Counted from the stretch's first letter, positions 18,653-28,037 are shown. The stretch is 64,000 nt of DNA from Brevibacterium sp. p3-SID960 (GCF_025144725.1 NZ_JALXKS010000007.1:32446-96445); one strand, 5' to 3'. The notes: generated by a model not told the origin, from the sequence alone. A program made the numbers and translations.

Positions 18653-19321
18653 TCAGCGGCGCCGCAGCTCAAGTACCGTGGTTGGGACCTCGAGGGACTC
18701 AGCGCCAAGGGTATGCACCTTCGGCGGTGAGAGGCGATAGCGCTTGATGTGCTTGGCTGCCTTCTTGATCTCGGTCTCGTAGGACTGACCCTTGATCGCA
18801 AGCAGTCGGCCGTCCGGGCCTAGCACCGGTGTACACCATTCGATGAGAACCGGCAGCGACTTCACGGCTCGTGCCGTCGCGACGGTGAAGATCTCCTCGT
18901 CGACGAGCTCCTCGACGCGAGCACGCACGATCCTGACGCTCTCAAGCTGCAGGTCAGCAGCAACCATCTGCAGCCACTCGACACGCCGCTCCATCGCCTC
19001 AACGAGCACAACGCGGGTCTTCGGTCGGGCAATAGCCAGAGCAATGCCCGGCAGCCCGGCGCCAGAGCCGATATCACCCACGACGTCGGTGTCGTCGAGG
19101 AGCTCGGCCATCACCGCACAGTTGAGGATATGCCGGCTCCACAGCCGAGGCAGCTCTCTGGGCCCGAGCAGGCCCCACTCGACTCCGGTGGTCGCCAGGT
19201 GGTCGGCGAAGCGACGTGCGAGATCGATGCGCGCACCGAAGATCTCGGCCGCCGCCTCGGGTTCGGACTCGATGCCCGCACGTTCCCTCGGGTTGCCAGT
19301 GGGGGAGTGGGTGCTGTCCAT
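18653..19321 (-). CDS. rsmG: 16S rRNA (guanine527-N7)-methyltransferase RsmG
   Basis: SAM-dependent methyltransferase (GidB) of 222 residues that modifies G527 of 16S rRNA. The SAM-binding motif GDIGSGAGLPGIALA sits near residues 82-96, preceded by the conserved RHILNCAVM, and ATARAVKSL lies in the central fold. It is encoded between jag and parA as in most actinobacteria, 12 nt after the jag stop. Loss of this enzyme commonly gives low-level streptomycin resistance; the frame here is intact. Confidence 0.95.
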   Translation of the reverse strand: MDSTHSPTGNPRERAGIESEPEAAAEIFGARIDLARRFADHLATTGVEWGLLGPRELPRLWSRHILNCAVMAELLDDTDVVGDIGSGAGLPGIALAIARPKTRVVLVEAMERRVEWLQMVAADLQLESVRIVRARVEELVDEEIFTVATARAVKSLPVLIEWCTPVLGPDGRLLAIKGQSYETEIKKAAKHIKRYRLSPPKVHTLGAESLEVPTTVLELRRR

Positions 19322-19333
19322 CAGCGCGGCTGC

Positions 19334-19927
19334 TCAGGCTGACTGGATGACGACACGGCGGCGATCGCCTTCGCCGGCGGACTCGGAGTACAGCCCGGCC
19401 TTGGCGACTTCGTCGTGCACGACCTTGCGCTCGAAGGAATTCATCGGCTGGCATTCGAAGGAGTCACCGGACTCCTTGACCTTCTCAATGCCCTTCCGCG
19501 CGATCTCCCGAACGTCTTCCTTGCGTTGGTCGCGGTAGCCGTCGATGTCGAGCATCAGCCATGAACGCTGACCGGTCGCCGTCTGCACAGCGAGTCGGGT
19601 GAGTTCCTGCAGTGCTGAGAGCGTACGGCCCTGCGTGCCGACCAGCGTCGACAGGTTGCTGTCAGCGTCTTCGCAGACGATGGCGACCTCTGCGCGGCTG
19701 TCGGCGACATCGATGTCGATGTCACCATCGATATCGGCGATATCGAGCAGCTCCTCAAGGTAGTCGGCTGCGATCTCGCCTTCTTCTTCAAGCAGCTCCG
19801 CACGGGTCGGCTTGGTCTCTTCGACCTGTCCGTCGGCACTGTCGACGGCGTTGTCGGTAGCAACGGGCTGATCGGCATCCGTGGTGCTGCGTTGGTCGGC
19901 GGTGTTGACCATCGAGTCTTCAGACAT
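19334..19927 (-). CDS. jag: Jag/KhpB-type KH-R3H RNA-binding protein
   Basis: A 197-residue protein with an acidic N-terminal extension (about 1-60), a Jag-type KH domain containing the GTQGRTLSALQEL loop, and an R3H domain at the C-terminus (SFECQPMNSFERKVVHDEVA). KhpB/Jag proteins bind RNA and are linked to cell elongation and division. The acidic N-terminus lacks the basic Jag-N domain found in Firmicutes. It starts 9 nt after the yidC stop and its RBS lies in the yidC end, so it is co-translated with the insertase. Confidence 0.9.
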   Translation of the reverse strand: MSEDSMVNTADQRSTTDADQPVATDNAVDSADGQVEETKPTRAELLEEEGEIAADYLEELLDIADIDGDIDIDVADSRAEVAIVCEDADSNLSTLVGTQGRTLSALQELTRLAVQTATGQRSWLMLDIDGYRDQRKEDVREIARKGIEKVKESGDSFECQPMNSFERKVVHDEVAKAGLYSESAGEGDRRRVVIQSA

Positions 19928-19936
19928 GCGTCGGCT

Positions 19937-20893
19937 CTACCTCTTCCTCTTCTTCTTCTGGCGTGCCTTGCCGACCGGCTGCTTGCGCTGGCCTCCAGCA
20001 GGCTGGGGGTTCTCGGGTTCCTCGCTGATCGGCTTCGAGCCCGGTAACGGGGATTTGCCCTTACGGGCGCGGCGCTCCATGAGCTCCTTTTCGGCGCGCG
20101 AGCCGGGAGCCGGCATGTTGCGGATGACGATGAACTGCTGAACCATCGTCCAGGTGTTCGACACGAGCCAGTAGATGAGCACGCCGAGCGGGAAGTACAC
20201 ACCGCCGACGGCGAAGACCACGGGCATGATGTAGAGCAGCATCTTCTGCTGTTGCATGAACGGGTTGTTCATGGCAGCTTCCGACATGTTCTTGCTCATC
20301 ATCTGCTTCTGCGTGATGAACTGGGTCGCGCCCATGATGATGATGAGGATCGCGGTGAGGATCTTGACTGAGATGTCACCGGTGAGGAACGTCTCGGACA
20401 GCTGCACACCGAAGATGGTCGCGCGCTCGGCCTCCTGAGCCAGTGACTGAGTCAGTCCGCCGATCGGGTCGGTTTCGCCTCGGGCGACCATCGGCATGTT
20501 GAAGATGACGCGGTACAGCGAGAAGAAGATCGGCAGTTGTGCCAGCAACGGCAGGCAGGAAGCCCACGGGTTGGTGCCGTGCTTCTTGAACAAGGCCATC
20601 TGCTCTTCAGCCATGGCCTGGCGGGAGAACTGGTCCTTCTTGCCCTTGTACTTCGCCTGCAGGCGCTGCACATCCGGCTGCAGCAGCTGCATCTTGCGCT
20701 GGGACTTGATCTGATAGACGAAGAGAGGAATGAGGACCGCGCGAACGACCATCGTCATGCACGCAATCGACAGCACCCAGGTCCACCCACTGTCCGAGGG
20801 CATGCCGAGCATCTCGAAGATCTGGTGGAAGATTGTCAGAATCCAGGCTATGACCCACTTCAGTGGCCATAGAACACTGTCAATCCAGTTCAT
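19937..20893 (-). CDS. yidC: Membrane protein insertase YidC
   Basis: Oxa1/YidC-family insertase of 318 residues that inserts membrane proteins with or without SecYEG. It has the five-helix core with a cytoplasmic hairpin between the first two core helices (QIKSQRKMQLLQPDVQRLQ), the conserved GTNPWASCLPLLAQLPIFFSL segment in two parts, and a very basic C-terminal tail (KKKRKR) typical of Gram-positive YidC proteins that contact the ribosome. It lacks the large periplasmic P1 domain of proteobacterial YidC. ATG at 20893 follows GGAGAG. Confidence 0.95.
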   Translation of the reverse strand: MNWIDSVLWPLKWVIAWILTIFHQIFEMLGMPSDSGWTWVLSIACMTMVVRAVLIPLFVYQIKSQRKMQLLQPDVQRLQAKYKGKKDQFSRQAMAEEQMALFKKHGTNPWASCLPLLAQLPIFFSLYRVIFNMPMVARGETDPIGGLTQSLAQEAERATIFGVQLSETFLTGDISVKILTAILIIIMGATQFITQKQMMSKNMSEAAMNNPFMQQQKMLLYIMPVVFAVGGVYFPLGVLIYWLVSNTWTMVQQFIVIRNMPAPGSRAEKELMERRARKGKSPLPGSKPISEEPENPQPAGGQRKQPVGKARQKKKRKR

Positions 20894-20975
20894 TCATTCT
20901 CTCCTCGACCGCGGCCGATGCACGGTCTGCTGGTTCTGTATCTCGTATATTGTGCCACTATTGTGGCGCCGACCC

Positions 20976-21359
20976 TCAATCGCCTGATCGGCTGCGGTGC
21001 CGCTGCCGTCCGGCGGCTGCTCCCTTGTTCAGCAGCTCCGACTGCTGCTCCAGAACAGAGCCGGCGACGTAGTCGATTCCGCCGGGGGAGAAGGGGTTGC
21101 AGCGCAGCACGCGCCAGACCGTCATGACCGTTCCCCGTACGGCTCCCTCGACCTCGAAGGCGTCGAGTGCGTACTTCGAGCAGCTGGGGTAGTAGCGGCA
21201 CACCTGTCCGTACAGCGGCGAGATCATCAGCCGGTACAGCCGCATGAACCATACGAACGGCATCCGCGGGGCGATGCGCAGGAAGTACAGGATCCGCGCC
21301 CCGGTTCCCTCAGGTGCTGGCGGCAGAGAGGAGCGGGTGTGCTCAGCTGAGTGCTTCAT
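20976..21359 (-). CDS. yidD: Membrane protein insertion efficiency factor YidD
   Basis: A small membrane-associated protein of 127 residues with the signature YRLMISPLYGQVCRYYPSC (three Cys in the core, CRYYPSCSKYA) followed by RVLRCNPFSPGGID. The first 25 residues and the Arg/Ser-rich tail are extensions. It overlaps the rnpA stop by 4 nt (ATGA), giving translational coupling between RNase P protein and the insertase genes. Confidence 0.94.
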   Translation of the reverse strand: MKHSAEHTRSSLPPAPEGTGARILYFLRIAPRMPFVWFMRLYRLMISPLYGQVCRYYPSCSKYALDAFEVEGAVRGTVMTVWRVLRCNPFSPGGIDYVAGSVLEQQSELLNKGAAAGRQRHRSRSGD

Positions 21360-21724
21360 CGCGACTGCGCCTCGTCTGTCCGTTTCGTCAGTCCGAGTCT
21401 GTCCATCCCCTTGGTCAAGGCGCGCTCAAGCGCGGCGAAGTCCGCTTCGGCCGCAGCCGGCAGGGCTCGGAGGACGAGCAGTGTTCCCTCATCGAGGTGG
21501 TGGAGACGCGGGCGCATCAGCTCCCGGAGCCGGCGCTTGACTCGATTGCGAACCACAGCGTTGCCCACTGCCTTGGAAACGACGAAACCCACGCGTGGAG
21601 CGTGGGCGTCGTCGGAATTCCGCAGGCAGTAGACGACCAGCTGGCGGGATCCGGCTTTGGTGCCCGCACGGAAGACCGACCGAAACTCATCGGGCAGTCG
21701 CATACGGTTCACCGCAGGGAGCAC
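21356..21724 (-). CDS. rnpA: Ribonuclease P protein component
   Basis: Basic protein subunit of RNase P, 122 residues, which helps the RNA subunit bind pre-tRNA leaders. The hallmark RNR motif is seen in AVVRNRVKRRLRELMR, and VGFVVSKAVGNAVVRNRVKR is the conserved RNA-binding stretch. A GTG start 21 nt further upstream is open, but the GTG at 21724 follows GAGGA and gives the usual opening LPAVNRMRLPDEFRSV. It sits between rpmH and yidD. Confidence 0.93.
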   Translation of the reverse strand: MLPAVNRMRLPDEFRSVFRAGTKAGSRQLVVYCLRNSDDAHAPRVGFVVSKAVGNAVVRNRVKRRLRELMRPRLHHLDEGTLLVLRALPAAAEADFAALERALTKGMDRLGLTKRTDEAQSR

Positions 21725-21800
21725 CGGATCCTCAGATCTCCGCACCCGAATCTGCGCGTGCGCAGGAGTGTGGGTGCGAACGGGTCGTCGACTGCGGCAC

Positions 21801-21938
21801 TCAGGCCGAGAGGGCCTTGCGTCCCTTGCGGCGGCGGGCAGCCAGAACGGCGCGGCCGGCGCGGGTGCGCATGCGCAGGCGGAAGCCGTGCTTCTTCGAG
21901 CGCTTGCGGTTGTTGGGCTGGAAAGTGTGCTTGCTCAC
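21801..21938 (-). CDS. rpmH: 50S ribosomal protein L34
   Basis: A 45-residue basic protein beginning [19 protein letters not shown] and ending [11 protein letters not shown], an obvious L34. It starts with GTG at 21938 after GGAGA. The rpmH-rnpA-yidD-yidC-jag-rsmG order leftward from dnaA is the classical oriC-flanking arrangement. Confidence 0.96.
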   Translation of the reverse strand: MSKHTFQPNNRKRSKKHGFRLRMRTRAGRAVLAARRRKGRKALSA

Positions 21939-22372
21939 GAGTGTCTCCGTCTATCTGTTGTTGCTTTCAGCCGCCGCAGGAATGCGGGCGGTTCGCACGC
22001 AGCTGGTCTCACCTCTTGCGAGCGCAGCCGGTGGTGACGCTCCTGCGCCGAGTGGCCAAACGGGGAAGTTCGCTCATCACAACTCAAGTGGGCCCGCAAC
22101 ACAGGACACCCAAGTTTACGAGTGCCAGACGGGCAGGGTCAAACTCGGCTGCACCGGGTGACGAATGGGACATTCCGGCGTCGCACTGCGGTCAACCTGA
22201 ATCCACATCGTGCCATGAACAAGCACGTCCACAACTCACAACGATGTATTTTCCACACGTTTCTCCACCGATGTGGATGCTTTCCGCACCTCTGTCGTTT
22301 TTTTCCACCGTCTGTGGAAAACTATGTGGAAGTGATGTCCCCTTGTTATCCACAGCTGAGGAGGGAGTGTCC
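21939..22372. promoter_or_regulatory. rpmH-dnaA intergenic region with DnaA-box cluster
   Basis: A 434-bp gap with no gene. Between 22249 and 22354 it holds one perfect DnaA box, TTATCCACA (22346-22354), and several one- or two-mismatch boxes: TTTTCCACA (22249-22257), TGTGGATGC (22272-22280, reverse), TGTGGAAAA (22313-22321, reverse) and TGTGGAAGT (22325-22333, reverse). The perfect box lies 19 nt before the dnaA ATG, so it probably serves autoregulation of dnaA and may belong to a bipartite origin. Confidence 0.7.
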
Positions 22373-23905
22373 ATGCCCGAGAACACGGACACCGAACACC
22401 TGTTGACCACCTGGCACACGGTGCTGGCGAATCTGCTGAACAACCCGACGATCACCGCCCAGCAGAAGGGCTTCCTGCAGCTGGCGGTGCCCAAGGCCAT
22501 GGTCGGGGACAACCTTGTGGTCCTCTCAGTCCGCGACGACCTCACCCGTTCGACGCTCGAGCGCAACCTGCGCGAGCCGCTCGCGGCCGAGTTCTCCTCC
22601 GTCCTCGGTCACGAGGTCAGCTTCGCCATTGCGATCGAACCTGACCTCGATCCGCCGCTGGCCACCCGCGAGAGCCCCGTCGACAGCCCGGTCGAGCCTC
22701 CCGCTGCCACGCCCGCGGCGCCGACTGCCACAGCTGCTCCGGCTGACAGCGCATCCACCGCCTCGGCCGCGGGGACCCCAGCGCCGACGACGGCCGAGAT
22801 CGAGGATGCCGCGATCGAGGAAGTCCTCACGCCGGCACCGGAGGATCATGCCGGCGGCGTCAGCCAGCTGAATGAGAGGTATACCTTCGACACCTTCGTC
22901 ATCGGCTCCTCGAACCGCTTCGCTCACGCTGCCGCCTTCGCCGTGGCCGAATCCCCGGCCAAGGCCTACAACCCGCTGTTCATCTACGGCGATTCGGGAC
23001 TGGGCAAGACCCACCTGCTGCACGCGATCGGGCACTATGCCGCGCAGCTGTATCCCAACATCCGGGTCAAGTACGTCTCCAGCGAGGAGTTCGTCAATGA
23101 CTTCATCAACACCATCGGCTCCTCGACCTCCGGTTCGCTGCGGCCGAAGTTCCAGCGCCGCTATCGCGAAGTCGACATCCTCATGATCGATGACATCCAG
23201 TTCCTGCAGGGCAAGGACGCCACCGTCGAGGAGTTCTTCCATACCTTCAATGCCCTGCACAATGAGCACAAACAGGTCGTCATCACCTCCGACCAGCCGC
23301 CGAAGATGCTCAAGGGCTTCGAGGAGCGGCTGCGCTCGCGCTTCGAGTGGGGGCTGCTGACCGATGTGCAGCCGCCGGATCTCGAGACCCGGTTCGCGAT
23401 TCTGCGCAACAAGTCGATCGCCGAGGGGCTGCAGGTCCCTGACAACGTCCTGGAGTACATCGCCTCACGCGTGTCCTCGAACATCCGCGAGCTCGAAGGA
23501 GCGCTCGTGCGGCTGACAGCTTTTGCCAATCTCAACGACCAGGAGATCGACATGTCCCTGGCCGAGACGGTGCTCAAGGACTACATCACCCATGAGGACA
23601 CCCCGGAGATCACCGCGACCGACATCATGGGACAGACCGCAGCATACTTCGGGCTCACGCTCGAGGATCTGTGCGGTTCAAGCAGGTCGCGGACGCTGAC
23701 GACTGCCCGGCAGATCGCCATGTATCTGTGCCGTGAGCTCACCGATCTGTCGCTGCCGAAGATCGGCCAGGAGTTCGGCGGCCGTGACCACACGACGGTC
23801 ATGCATGCGAACAAGAAGATCCGCACGCAGATGGCCGAACGGCGCAATCTCTATACGCAGGTCACCGAGCTGACAAACCGGATCAAACAGCAGCACCGGC
23901 TGTGA
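22373..23905 (+). CDS. dnaA: Chromosomal replication initiator DnaA
   Basis: AAA+ initiator of 510 residues. Domain I is at about 1-90, a variable Ala/Pro/Thr-rich domain II at 90-160, the AAA+ domain III carries Walker A GDSGLGKTH and Walker B ILMIDDIQFLQ, and domain IV carries the DnaA signature GGRDHTTVMHA. An open frame extends well upstream of this ATG, but it is antisense to rnpA/rpmH, and AGGAGGGA lies 6 nt before the ATG at 22373. Confidence 0.97.
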   Translation: MPENTDTEHLLTTWHTVLANLLNNPTITAQQKGFLQLAVPKAMVGDNLVVLSVRDDLTRSTLERNLREPLAAEFSSVLGHEVSFAIAIEPDLDPPLATRESPVDSPVEPPAATPAAPTATAAPADSASTASAAGTPAPTTAEIEDAAIEEVLTPAPEDHAGGVSQLNERYTFDTFVIGSSNRFAHAAAFAVAESPAKAYNPLFIYGDSGLGKTHLLHAIGHYAAQLYPNIRVKYVSSEEFVNDFINTIGSSTSGSLRPKFQRRYREVDILMIDDIQFLQGKDATVEEFFHTFNALHNEHKQVVITSDQPPKMLKGFEERLRSRFEWGLLTDVQPPDLETRFAILRNKSIAEGLQVPDNVLEYIASRVSSNIRELEGALVRLTAFANLNDQEIDMSLAETVLKDYITHEDTPEITATDIMGQTAAYFGLTLEDLCGSSRSRTLTTARQIAMYLCRELTDLSLPKIGQEFGGRDHTTVMHANKKIRTQMAERRNLYTQVTELTNRIKQQHRL

Positions 23906-24460
23906 AACGACACCGAATTTCATCTTCACAGTTGTGGAAAACTCTGTGTGCAAAGGGGTTCACAACGGGGTTCGAGCGGTGTATGGTGCCGGTCTGTCGG
24001 TGGACGCGTGTGGAAGCATATCGGTGTGATCTACCGGGTGTGGAGCGACGTACAGGGTTCGTCAACAGCTCATCCACCGGAGTGAATCGGGCACTCAGGG
24101 CGTGGATGCTCGATGACACCGATGTGATTACACAGGATCCACAGACGCTACTGACACGACTGCCTATTCATCCATCAAGTTTCCCGAGCGCACCGCTCAT
24201 TGCTCGGCGGACTGTGCACAAGCGAACGACCCAGCAGCCAGGTGACCCGATAGAGACGTGACATCCTCGTTGCCGCGTGACATGGTGCTTGTGATCGGAG
24301 CACTGACAAAGCTCCAGGTCAACCACGATTTCGGCGTCCATGCAATTGCCCACGCCGATAGCCCGGTGTAAAGTTTCAGTGCGCTGTCGTGTCCGCCTCC
24401 AGGGCACGGCAGAAGCCCATTCACCACACCGGCCAGCACCCTCGATACCGCAGGAGAATC
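23906..24460. other. Probable origin of replication (oriC), dnaA-dnaN gap
   Basis: A 555-bp gene-free stretch between dnaA and dnaN, the usual oriC site in actinobacteria. DnaA-box-like motifs occur on both strands: TGTGGAAAA (23933-23941, reverse), TGTGGAAGC (24009-24017, reverse) and GGATCCACA (24135-24143), plus scattered TCCACC and TGCACA words. None is a perfect TTATCCACA and no long AT-rich tract is evident. Assignment rests mainly on position between dnaA and dnaN and the nearby parS cluster. Confidence 0.8.
24346..24374 (+). promoter_or_regulatory. Candidate dnaN promoter
   Basis: TTGCCC (24346-24351), 17-nt spacer, TAAAGT (24369-24374). Predicted start near 24381, about 80 nt upstream of dnaN and at the right edge of the oriC region. 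Confidence 0.5.
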
Positions 24461-25606
24461 GTGAACACCGACGCAGCGCAGCCCGTGAAGTTCAAAGTCG
24501 ATCGCGACGTCCTGGCCGAGGCTGTCACCTGGGCGACCAAGAGCCTCCCACAGCGTCCTGCGGTTCCCGTTCTCACCGGTATCCTCATCACCGCCGATGC
24601 CAGCGGCTCGGTGCAGCTGGCCGTCTTCGACTACGAGGTCTCCTCACGTGCTGAGATCGCCGCTGAGGTCGAATCCGCCGGCACGGTTCTCGTCTCCGGC
24701 CGGCTGCTGGCCGAGATCGCCAAGGCGCTGCCCAACCAGCCGGTGATCCTCGAACAGCAGGACAACAAGGTGTCGCTGACCTGCGGTTCGTCCCGCTTCG
24801 CGCTCATGACGATGCCCGTCGAGGAGTACCCGGCCCTGCCGGAGATTCCCGCGACGTCGGGCATGGTCGCCTCCAGCGACTTCCAGCACGCTGTCTCCCA
24901 GGCCACCATCGCCACCTCCAAGGACGACACGCTGCCGATCCTCACCTCGGTCCGGGTCGAGATCGAAGGCGAGACGATCACCCTGCTGGCCACCGACCGC
25001 TACCGCCTGGCCGTGCGCGAATTCACCTGGAACCCGCGCCGCCCGGACTTCTCAGCCACTGCCCTCGTCAGGGGCCGGACCCTCTCCGACGCCGCGAAGG
25101 CGATGGGCGGGGACGTCGAGATCGCGCTGGCGGAATCCGGGGGCAAGGAGATGCTCGCCTTCTCCGCCAACGGCAGGGTCACGACCTCGCTGCTCGTCGA
25201 GGGCGACTACCCGAAGGTCCGCTCGCTGTTCCCCAAGGACGTCGCCATCACCGCCGTGTGTGCAACCGCCACGCTGCGTGAGGCCGTGCGCCGCGTCAGC
25301 CTTGTCGCCGAGCGCAACACGCCGATCAAGTTCGAGTTCGCCGACGGTGCGCTCACCCTGCGCGCCGGCGCCGGCGACGACGCCCAGGCCAGCGAATCGC
25401 TGCCGGTCGACATCAGCGGTGAGGACATCTCCACCGGCTTCAACCCGCACTTCATCGCCGAGGGCCTGGCCGCCATCGACAAGCCCTACGTTCGGTTCTC
25501 CATGACCGAGCCGAAGAAGCCGGTCGTGATCTCCGGCCAGGACGAAGCCGACAGCGAACTCGACACCTCCTACCGCTACCTGCTCATGCCGGTCATGCGG
25601 TTCTGA
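24461..25606 (+). CDS. dnaN: DNA polymerase III beta sliding clamp
   Basis: Ring-shaped processivity clamp of 381 residues with three repeated clamp folds, ending in the canonical YRYLLMPVMRF that forms the partner-binding pocket. GTG at 24461 follows AGGAGA; a longer frame upstream lacks a good ribosome site. Its stop codon overlaps the recF ATG (TGATG). Confidence 0.97.
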   Translation: MNTDAAQPVKFKVDRDVLAEAVTWATKSLPQRPAVPVLTGILITADASGSVQLAVFDYEVSSRAEIAAEVESAGTVLVSGRLLAEIAKALPNQPVILEQQDNKVSLTCGSSRFALMTMPVEEYPALPEIPATSGMVASSDFQHAVSQATIATSKDDTLPILTSVRVEIEGETITLLATDRYRLAVREFTWNPRRPDFSATALVRGRTLSDAAKAMGGDVEIALAESGGKEMLAFSANGRVTTSLLVEGDYPKVRSLFPKDVAITAVCATATLREAVRRVSLVAERNTPIKFEFADGALTLRAGAGDDAQASESLPVDISGEDISTGFNPHFIAEGLAAIDKPYVRFSMTEPKKPVVISGQDEADSELDTSYRYLLMPVMRF

Positions 25607-26754
25607 TGTGGGTTTCGAGACTTCTTCTCCGCGACTTCCGCTCCTATCCGCAGCTCAGCCTTGATCTGCAGCCGGGTGTGACGACCTTCGTTGCGCCCAA
25701 CGGCTGGGGGAAGACGAATCTCGTCGAATCGATCGGCTACCTCGCCGCACTGCGTTCCCACCGCGTGGCCGGCGACCAGCCGCTCGTGCGCACCGGGGCC
25801 GAACAGGCGACGATCTCCGCACTCGCCCACCGCGGCGCCCGCCAGGTCACCCTCGAGGTGACGATCAGATCCAAGGGTGCAAACCTTGCCCGCATCAACC
25901 GCTCGCCGGTGCGCGCCCGCGATGTCCTCGGCCTCGTCCACGCTGTCGTCTTCGCCCCTGAGAACCTCGCCCTTGTCAAGGGCGATCCGGCCGAGCGCCG
26001 GCAGTACCTCGATGACCTGCTCATCGCCCGCCAGCCGCGCTTCGCCGGAGTCATTGCCGATCACCAGCGGGCCCTGCGCCAGCGCAACGCGCTGCTCAAG
26101 AGCCTGCGCTCGAACCGGGATCCTGGCCTGGAGGCCACGCTCGACATCTGGGATGAGGCATTCGCCGAGGCCAACGCTCAGCTCGTGCTCGGCCGCCGGC
26201 AGCTGCTCGCAGAGCTGCGTGCGCCGGTCACTGCCGCCTTCGCCCACATCGCCTCCGGTGCCGCGGATGCCCGCCAGCAGGTCGACCTCGACTACGTGTC
26301 CCGTCTCGACTACCGCGGCATCCACGATGCCCGCACCGCCGCCGAGGCCGTCGTCGCCGGGCTCACGCAGCGGCGCCGGGTCGAGATCGAGCGCGGGCTC
26401 ACCCTCGTCGGGGCTCAGCGCGATGACGTCGAACTGCGCATCGGGGGAGTGCCGGCCAAAGGGTACGCCTCACACGGGGAGTCCTGGTCACTGGCCCTGG
26501 CCCTGCAGCTGGCCGGCTGGGAGCTGCTCAGCGGTGAAGACGGGGCACCGGACGAACAGCCGGTGCTCGTGCTCGATGACGTCTTCGCCGAACTCGACGC
26601 CGATCGCCGCAGCCGGCTCGCCGAGCGGATCGACGGGGCCGAACAGGTGCTCATCACCGCCGCGGTCGCCGGTGACATTCCGGACAATCTCAGCGGGCGC
26701 ATCGTCGACCTGCCCGAACACGTCGCCGGGGCGTCAGCCGATGAGCAGTCCTGA
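25606..26754 (+). CDS. recF: DNA replication and repair protein RecF
   Basis: SMC-like ABC ATPase of 382 residues that helps load RecA at single-strand gaps. Walker A is APNGWGKTN near residue 30, and Walker B is LVLDDVFAELDADRR near residue 320 with the D-loop following. It is translationally coupled to dnaN (1-nt overlap) and overlaps the next gene by 14 nt. Confidence 0.96.
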   Translation: MWVSRLLLRDFRSYPQLSLDLQPGVTTFVAPNGWGKTNLVESIGYLAALRSHRVAGDQPLVRTGAEQATISALAHRGARQVTLEVTIRSKGANLARINRSPVRARDVLGLVHAVVFAPENLALVKGDPAERRQYLDDLLIARQPRFAGVIADHQRALRQRNALLKSLRSNRDPGLEATLDIWDEAFAEANAQLVLGRRQLLAELRAPVTAAFAHIASGAADARQQVDLDYVSRLDYRGIHDARTAAEAVVAGLTQRRRVEIERGLTLVGAQRDDVELRIGGVPAKGYASHGESWSLALALQLAGWELLSGEDGAPDEQPVLVLDDVFAELDADRRSRLAERIDGAEQVLITAAVAGDIPDNLSGRIVDLPEHVAGASADEQS

Positions 26755-27259
26755 GCACCTCGTGCCCGTCGCCAGCCTGGAGGCCCTCGACCGGATCAGG
26801 CGGATGGCTGACTCCGCGTTCCGGCCGCCGTCGCACGGACCGCGCCGCAGCCTGGCCGGATTACGGCGAGCGGAGATCGCCTACACCTCCGCCCGGCCGG
26901 ACCCGCGCGATCCGCAGCCACTGGATTCGAGCCTCACAGCGCTGGTGAAGACCCAGGGCTGGACGAACAACCTCGACGTCGGGGCAGTGCTCGGCCGCTG
27001 GCCGGAGCTCGTCGGCAAGAACGTCGCCGCCCACTGCACTCCGGAGAAGTTCGATCCGCCGGTGCTCGTCATCCGCGCCTCCTCGACGACGTGGGCGACC
27101 CAGCTGACGATCCTGCGCAGCCAGCTGCTCGATCGGTTCGAGCGCGAACTCGGCCGCCGCATCATCGACGACATCGAGATCATCGGACCGGTGCAGCGGT
27201 CGTGGAAACACGGCAGACGCTCAGTCAGAGGTCGGGGTCCTCGAGACACCTACGGATAG
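26741..27259 (+). CDS. DciA-type helicase loader (DUF721)
   Basis: A 172-residue protein whose C-terminal half is a DUF721 domain (GRWPELVGKNVAAHCTPEKF followed by LRSQLLDRF). This family is the ancestral loader/operator of the replicative helicase DnaB; the M. tuberculosis member is Rv0004, in the same dnaN-recF-x-gyrB position. The ATG at 26741 lies inside the end of recF, so it is translationally coupled. The N-terminal 60 residues are basic and poorly structured. Confidence 0.88.
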   Translation: MSSPEHLVPVASLEALDRIRRMADSAFRPPSHGPRRSLAGLRRAEIAYTSARPDPRDPQPLDSSLTALVKTQGWTNNLDVGAVLGRWPELVGKNVAAHCTPEKFDPPVLVIRASSTTWATQLTILRSQLLDRFERELGRRIIDDIEIIGPVQRSWKHGRRSVRGRGPRDTYG

Positions 27260-27272
27260 ACTCCACAGCGCT

Positions 27273-28019
27273 ATGCCTGTCACCATCCTCCTTGCCCAGA
27301 TGCGCACCGGCGAGCTGCTCGAGCGGCTGACAGCCCACACCCCGCCTGCGCACGGCACCATCGTCTTCCTGCTCATCGGCGCGATCATCGCCGCCATGCT
27401 CGTCGTGCCCCGCGCCATGTGGCGGCTCACCGGCCTCATCGTCACCATCGTCCACGAACTCGGGCACGGCTTCGCCGGACTCATGCTCGGCCGCAGATCA
27501 CTGGCGATCCGCATCGCACCCGACCAATCTGGGCTCGCGCTCTCCCGCGGCACCGGCACCTCCGCGCCGTGGATGACCTTCTGGGGCTACCCGGCACCGG
27601 CACTCATCGGCTCGCTGCTCATCTTCGCCGCCCTGTTCGGCTATCCGGCCCCAGCCCTGGCGGCCGCGGCCGTGCTGCTCGTCGTCTCGCTCGTCTTCAT
27701 GCGCGGGTTCCTCGCTGTGGCCGTCACCGCACTGACCGCCGCGCTCGCCGGGTTCCTGGTGTTCTGGGCACCGCCGGTCATCGCCTCCTATGCCGCACTC
27801 GGCGCCGGGCTCTTCCTGCTGCTCGGGGCGTGGAAGGCATTCGGCAACCTGCTCGCAGCCCACGCCCGCGGCGATCGCGGCCAGTCCGATGCCGCAATCC
27901 TCGCCCGCGCCACTCGCGTGCCGGCCGGTGTGTGGATCGTGCTCATGTTCCTCACGATGGCCGGATTCACCGCCTTGAGCGCCTGGGGTGTGTGGCACTA
28001 TCTCCAGGTGCTGACCTGA
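27273..28019 (+). CDS. M50-family membrane metalloprotease-like protein
   Basis: A polytopic membrane protein of 248 residues with about seven hydrophobic segments. The zinc motif HELGH lies in the second membrane segment (IVTIVHELGHGFAGL), as in the M50B group of intramembrane peptidases. It lacks a PDZ domain, so it is not an RseP/Rip1 orthologue. It follows dciA by 13 nt and is probably co-transcribed with the recF cluster. The substrate is unknown. Confidence 0.8.
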   Translation: MPVTILLAQMRTGELLERLTAHTPPAHGTIVFLLIGAIIAAMLVVPRAMWRLTGLIVTIVHELGHGFAGLMLGRRSLAIRIAPDQSGLALSRGTGTSAPWMTFWGYPAPALIGSLLIFAALFGYPAPALAAAAVLLVVSLVFMRGFLAVAVTALTAALAGFLVFWAPPVIASYAALGAGLFLLLGAWKAFGNLLAAHARGDRGQSDAAILARATRVPAGVWIVLMFLTMAGFTALSAWGVWHYLQVLT

Positions 28020-28037
28020 CTCCAGGTGCTGGCCTGA
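28002..28037. repeat. 18-nt tandem duplication over the M50 stop codon
   Basis: Two copies of CTCCAGGTGCTGrCCTGA (28002-28019 and 28020-28037), differing at one base. The first copy ends with the stop codon of the M50 gene. A GTTGAGAGCC decamer is also repeated in tandem at 28064-28083. Confidence 0.7.
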
